DNA of 7,527 nucleotides, taken from NCBI GenBank assembly GCA_030446525.1, contig JAUJNC010000209.1, positions 1 through 7,527 on the forward strand, written 5' to 3'. The notes below the pieces were generated by a model, which saw only the letters and a program-made list of their open reading frames with translations, ran no database searches and was not told the origin of the DNA. A program made the translations under genes and the position numbers. The DNA is from Armatimonadaceae bacterium. Lineage in GTDB: Bacteria; Armatimonadota; Armatimonadia; Armatimonadales; Armatimonadaceae. Of this stretch, positions 5,164-7,527 are shown piece by piece (position 1 is the first letter of the stretch; each line of letters begins with the position of its first letter).

Positions 5164-7050
5164 TTAGGGGCTTCCCAGGGAAGCCAGCAGATCGAAATCA
5201 CCGGCGGCGTTGAACAGCCACGCGTCACGACTGAGTCGGAAGTCACCGCCGGGGATGCGCGCCTGGCCCGTTACAGCCGGGGCGGGGTCCGAGAACGTGA
5301 GATCGGAGATCAGCAAAGCCCCGCGCGGCCGCCGGTTGAACGCGAACCGGATCGAGCGGACGTCCGTCAGGTCGACCCCGGCGAAGGCCGTGAGCGGGAT
5401 GCGGACCATGTGCAACAACAGCTTGGGCAGGGGGCCGATCTTGCCGGGCGGGTAGGACAGCGCCCCGGACCAGCGGCTCACCGGGGTGGTGGCGGCCCTG
5501 CCCGCGCCGTCGGTAAGGATCACGGAAAGGTCCTGATCCTGCGCCACCGGATTGCGGGGGACGTCCACGAAATTGACGCCGGCCCGGAACTGGAGCGCGT
5601 AGTAACCGCTGACGTCGCGGGCGTCCGACGGCAGAACGTTCTGGTAACTCGCGCCGGCATCGTCCCAGACGAGCTGAAGCTGGCTCAGGCCGCGCCGCGC
5701 CGTGGCGCGCGCGCTGACGCTGGTATGGGGCTCTCTGGCATCGGGCTGGTTGGGCAGACAGAAGCGCGGCTGTGGGGGCTCGCCGCCGCACAGGTCGTAC
5801 GGGGCGAGCCCGCTCTGCAGCACGGGGCCGCCCAGCGTGTTGACGGACAGGTTCGTCTCGTCCAGCAGCCGGTTCACGTCGCGCCGGGAAGGCGAGTCAT
5901 CGGGCGCGTGGTAGGCGAAGAGGATGTTGTCCGTGGCGGCCGAGGGCGGCGGGGCCACATCGCCCTTCAGGAGGGGCAGGAACTGGGTTTCGCCGCCCAG
6001 GTACGCCCGGAAGAACGCCGCGATGTACACCGTGGCGGCGCCGCGCTGCTGCGCGTCGGTCAGCCGCCCGTTGCCCGGGACGGTCGGGCCGGCGAAGGGG
6101 TCGAGCGCCCCGTACGGTACGAACTGGACCCAGTCATCGAACGTCCCCGCCGGGAAGAGCCCGGGCGTCCAGACGGTGTTGAAGAAGGCATGGTTGCCGC
6201 CCATCAGCGTGACGATGTGCTTGGGGGCGGGATCGCCCGGCACGTTGTAGCGCGCGTCGTCGAAGTAATGCACCCCCTGCAGGTCGCTGACGTCGCCGTC
6301 ACAATAGGACAGCAGCACCGCCAGCGCCGCGTTGTTGGTGACGAACCGCTGGAAGTTCACCGGGGCCACCGGCAAAAGCGCCTTGGTGGTGTAGGGCGCG
6401 CCCAGGCTCTGGTTCAAAACGAAGTGCCGGACGATGCCCTCGCCGCCGCGCGAGTGGCCCATGGTCCCGATGTTGCCCAGGTCCAGCTTGCCCACGAACC
6501 GGTCGCCGAAGGGCTCGCCGCCTTCGGTGTTGAAGGTGTTCCACAGGTCCAGGTGGCGCTGGATCAGTTCTGCGCGCGCGCGCATGCCAAAATCGAACAG
6601 TTCATTGTCGCCGGCGTTGATCCCATTGGCGCTAATGGAGATCACGATGTAGCCGTGGCTGGCCAGAACCTCGGCGACGTAATCATACCCCCGATAGCTG
6701 GGGATGGGAAGTCTTCCCGGATCGGGCGGCCACTGGAGGAAGACCCGGTTGGTGGCGGGGTCATAGGCGGTCGCGTGGCGGCCGTGCAGAAAAACGATCA
6801 CCGGGAAGGGCCCCTCCGAAAGATCGGTCGGGGCATGTACGGAGCCGGTCAGCTCGACCGGCGCGGGGGGCGTCAGGGGAACGAAGTCGGTGGGCGTGAA
6901 CGCCGTGTCGCCCAGAGTGTAGTCCTGGCGCGTGACCGCGTACGGTCCGGGCGCGGTGGGATCGGCCTGCGCCCAGAGGCGGGGGGCGCCCCCGAAAAGC
7001 AGGCACAGGATCAGGCAAACGGCGTAACAGACGCGCAAGTTCCTTTTCAT
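5164..7050 (-). CDS. Secreted alpha/beta hydrolase with C-terminal beta-sandwich-like domain
   Basis: This encodes 628 aa with a clear signal peptide: MKRN, a hydrophobic core to about residue 21, and a probable cleavage after AQA at 27-29. Residues about 66-350 form an alpha/beta hydrolase of the dienelactone-hydrolase or chlorophyllase/PAF-acetylhydrolase-like kind. PVIVFLHGRH (83-92) is the oxyanion strand; GHSRGG (198-203) is the nucleophile elbow with S200; D251 or D253 in SYCDGDVSD is the likely acid; and H287 in MGGNHAFFN is the likely base. Residues about 440-590 are strand-rich and end with VRIPLTAFAGVDLTDVRSIRF and GALLISDLTF, resembling the carbohydrate-binding-like sandwich appended to many secreted enzymes. 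The substrate is probably an ester but is unknown. Start ATG 7048-7050 has AAAGGA 5 bases upstream. It follows the partial gene at 7087 by 36 bases, so the two are probably co-transcribed. Confidence 0.9.
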   Translation of the reverse strand: MKRNLRVCYAVCLILCLLFGGAPRLWAQADPTAPGPYAVTRQDYTLGDTAFTPTDFVPLTPPAPVELTGSVHAPTDLSEGPFPVIVFLHGRHATAYDPATNRVFLQWPPDPGRLPIPSYRGYDYVAEVLASHGYIVISISANGINAGDNELFDFGMRARAELIQRHLDLWNTFNTEGGEPFGDRFVGKLDLGNIGTMGHSRGGEGIVRHFVLNQSLGAPYTTKALLPVAPVNFQRFVTNNAALAVLLSYCDGDVSDLQGVHYFDDARYNVPGDPAPKHIVTLMGGNHAFFNTVWTPGLFPAGTFDDWVQFVPYGALDPFAGPTVPGNGRLTDAQQRGAATVYIAAFFRAYLGGETQFLPLLKGDVAPPPSAATDNILFAYHAPDDSPSRRDVNRLLDETNLSVNTLGGPVLQSGLAPYDLCGGEPPQPRFCLPNQPDAREPHTSVSARATARRGLSQLQLVWDDAGASYQNVLPSDARDVSGYYALQFRAGVNFVDVPRNPVAQDQDLSVILTDGAGRAATTPVSRWSGALSYPPGKIGPLPKLLLHMVRIPLTAFAGVDLTDVRSIRFAFNRRPRGALLISDLTFSDPAPAVTGQARIPGGDFRLSRDAWLFNAAGDFDLLASLGSP

Positions 7051-7055
7051 AGACG

Positions 7056-7061
7056 TCCTTT
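7056..7061 (-). promoter_or_regulatory. Ribosome binding site of the hydrolase gene
   Basis: On the minus strand AAAGGA lies 5 bases before the ATG at 7048-7050. It supports the start that begins with the signal peptide. Confidence 0.55.
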
Positions 7062-7086
7062 CTGTGATGTCTGGCCGCGCGGGCTT

Positions 7087-7527
7087 CTACCGGTCCAGCA
7101 GGCTCTTGTCCAGCTTGCCGAAATCCCACCGGTCCTTCTGGTCGTCCGGTACGTTCGGGTCGTCCCGGCCGTAATACACCGCGACCGCGTCACCCGTGGC
7201 CGTCTGGGCGAACTCGCCGGCCGTCAGGGTGAAGATCAGGGTGTTCAGGCTGCCGTCCTCGGGCGAGCGGCTTCTCAGGAACTCTTCGTCGCCGATGCGC
7301 AGCACCACGATCTGGTTCCGGACGGGGAACTCCCGGGTGCTGTTCAGTTCGACCTCGATCTCGGGCTGGGTCCGGGCGTTGGCCCCGGCCCGGGGCGCGA
7401 CCGTTTTTTTTCTTTTGTTAGCGTTAACGTTGTCTGCCGCCAGGGCCAGCGAGCACCCGCGACATAAGAGCGACAGGCAAACCCCTCGCGAGCTCCGGCC
7501 ACACCGGGCTGCTTCCCGTTTTTTTGC
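7087..7527 (-). CDS. Probable exported hypothetical protein, 5' end outside the window
   Basis: The minus-strand frame ends at TAG (7087-7089) and stays open to the window edge, giving at least 146 residues. No ATG start lies in the window; the GTG at 7306-7308 would cut a continuous conserved-looking stretch (NQIVVLRIGDEEFL) and is unlikely. Near the edge, a basic segment (KKREAARCGRGSSR) followed by GVCLSLLCRGCSLALA and then ADNVNANKRKK looks like a signal peptide, so the true start is probably only a few codons beyond the window. A Lys/Arg-rich, low-complexity segment precedes a mixed region (VELNSTREFPVRNQ, then GSLNTLIFTLTAGEFAQTA and DAVAVYYGRDDPN). It ends DRWDFGKLDKSLLDR. I do not recognise the family. 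It lies just upstream of the secreted hydrolase and may be its co-expressed partner. Confidence 0.65.
   Translation of the reverse strand, partial: AKKREAARCGRSSRGVCLSLLCRGCSLALAADNVNANKRKKTVAPRAGANARTQPEIEVELNSTREFPVRNQIVVLRIGDEEFLRSRSPEDGSLNTLIFTLTAGEFAQTATGDAVAVYYGRDDPNVPDDQKDRWDFGKLDKSLLDR

Noticed and set aside
5083..7467. 794-aa open frame on the plus strand
   Set aside because: It lies opposite the hydrolase, whose signal peptide, catalytic motifs and ribosome binding site are clear. The plus-strand product is compositionally biased and has no recognisable domain, a usual artefact of high GC content.
1..7527. CRISPR arrays, tRNA or rRNA genes, transposases
   Set aside because: No regularly spaced direct repeats, no cloverleaf or rRNA-like sequence, and no transposase motifs were seen on either strand.

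Overview
The window is GC-rich bacterial DNA with long spurious open frames on the opposite strands of real genes. A PEP-CTERM sorting tail, a DVUA0089-like secreted protein and several secreted or membrane proteins point to a Gram-negative-type bacterium outside the best-known phyla, such as Planctomycetota, Verrucomicrobiota or a related uncultured group. This placement is inference. TGA is used as an ordinary stop by several genes here.

Layout. Positions 1-168 hold the tail of an upstream region, a tiny Cys-containing ORF and a perfect 13-bp hairpin. A DUF697-like protein with a C-terminal SHOCT domain lies on the minus strand (169-822). A 170-bp divergent intergenic region follows. Then comes a tightly packed plus-strand operon (993-3645) of three genes joined by two ATGA overlaps: a DprE2-like short-chain dehydrogenase, a DprE1-like FAD oxidoreductase, and a DUF393 (DCC-family) thiol-disulfide oxidoreductase. 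After it are two small plus-strand genes, a ribbon-helix-helix antitoxin-like protein and a zinc-ribbon membrane protein. The right half is on the minus strand: a PEP-CTERM/DVUA0089-like pseudogene broken by about six frameshifts, a large secreted alpha/beta hydrolase, and the 3' part of another probably exported protein that runs off the window.

The main discovery is the third operon gene. Read conventionally it is only a 76-aa fragment starting at 3415. Read from the ATG at 3274 that overlaps the oxidase stop, it is a full-length 123-aa DCC-family protein, except that both cysteines of its family-defining DxxCxxC motif are encoded by in-frame TGA, giving DGG-U-GL-U. Nine bases after the second TGA is a perfect 8-bp hairpin with GGU in its apex followed by C. 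Its position is almost the same as that of the GGUC loop in the E. coli fdhF SECIS element. The best reading is a double-selenocysteine (UxxU) selenoprotein that automated gene calling would truncate.

The first two operon genes resemble the mycobacterial pair that epimerises decaprenylphosphoryl-ribose to the arabinose form, so the operon may convert a polyprenyl-phosphate sugar. How the selenoprotein contributes is unknown; a redox role beside a flavoenzyme is a reasonable guess.
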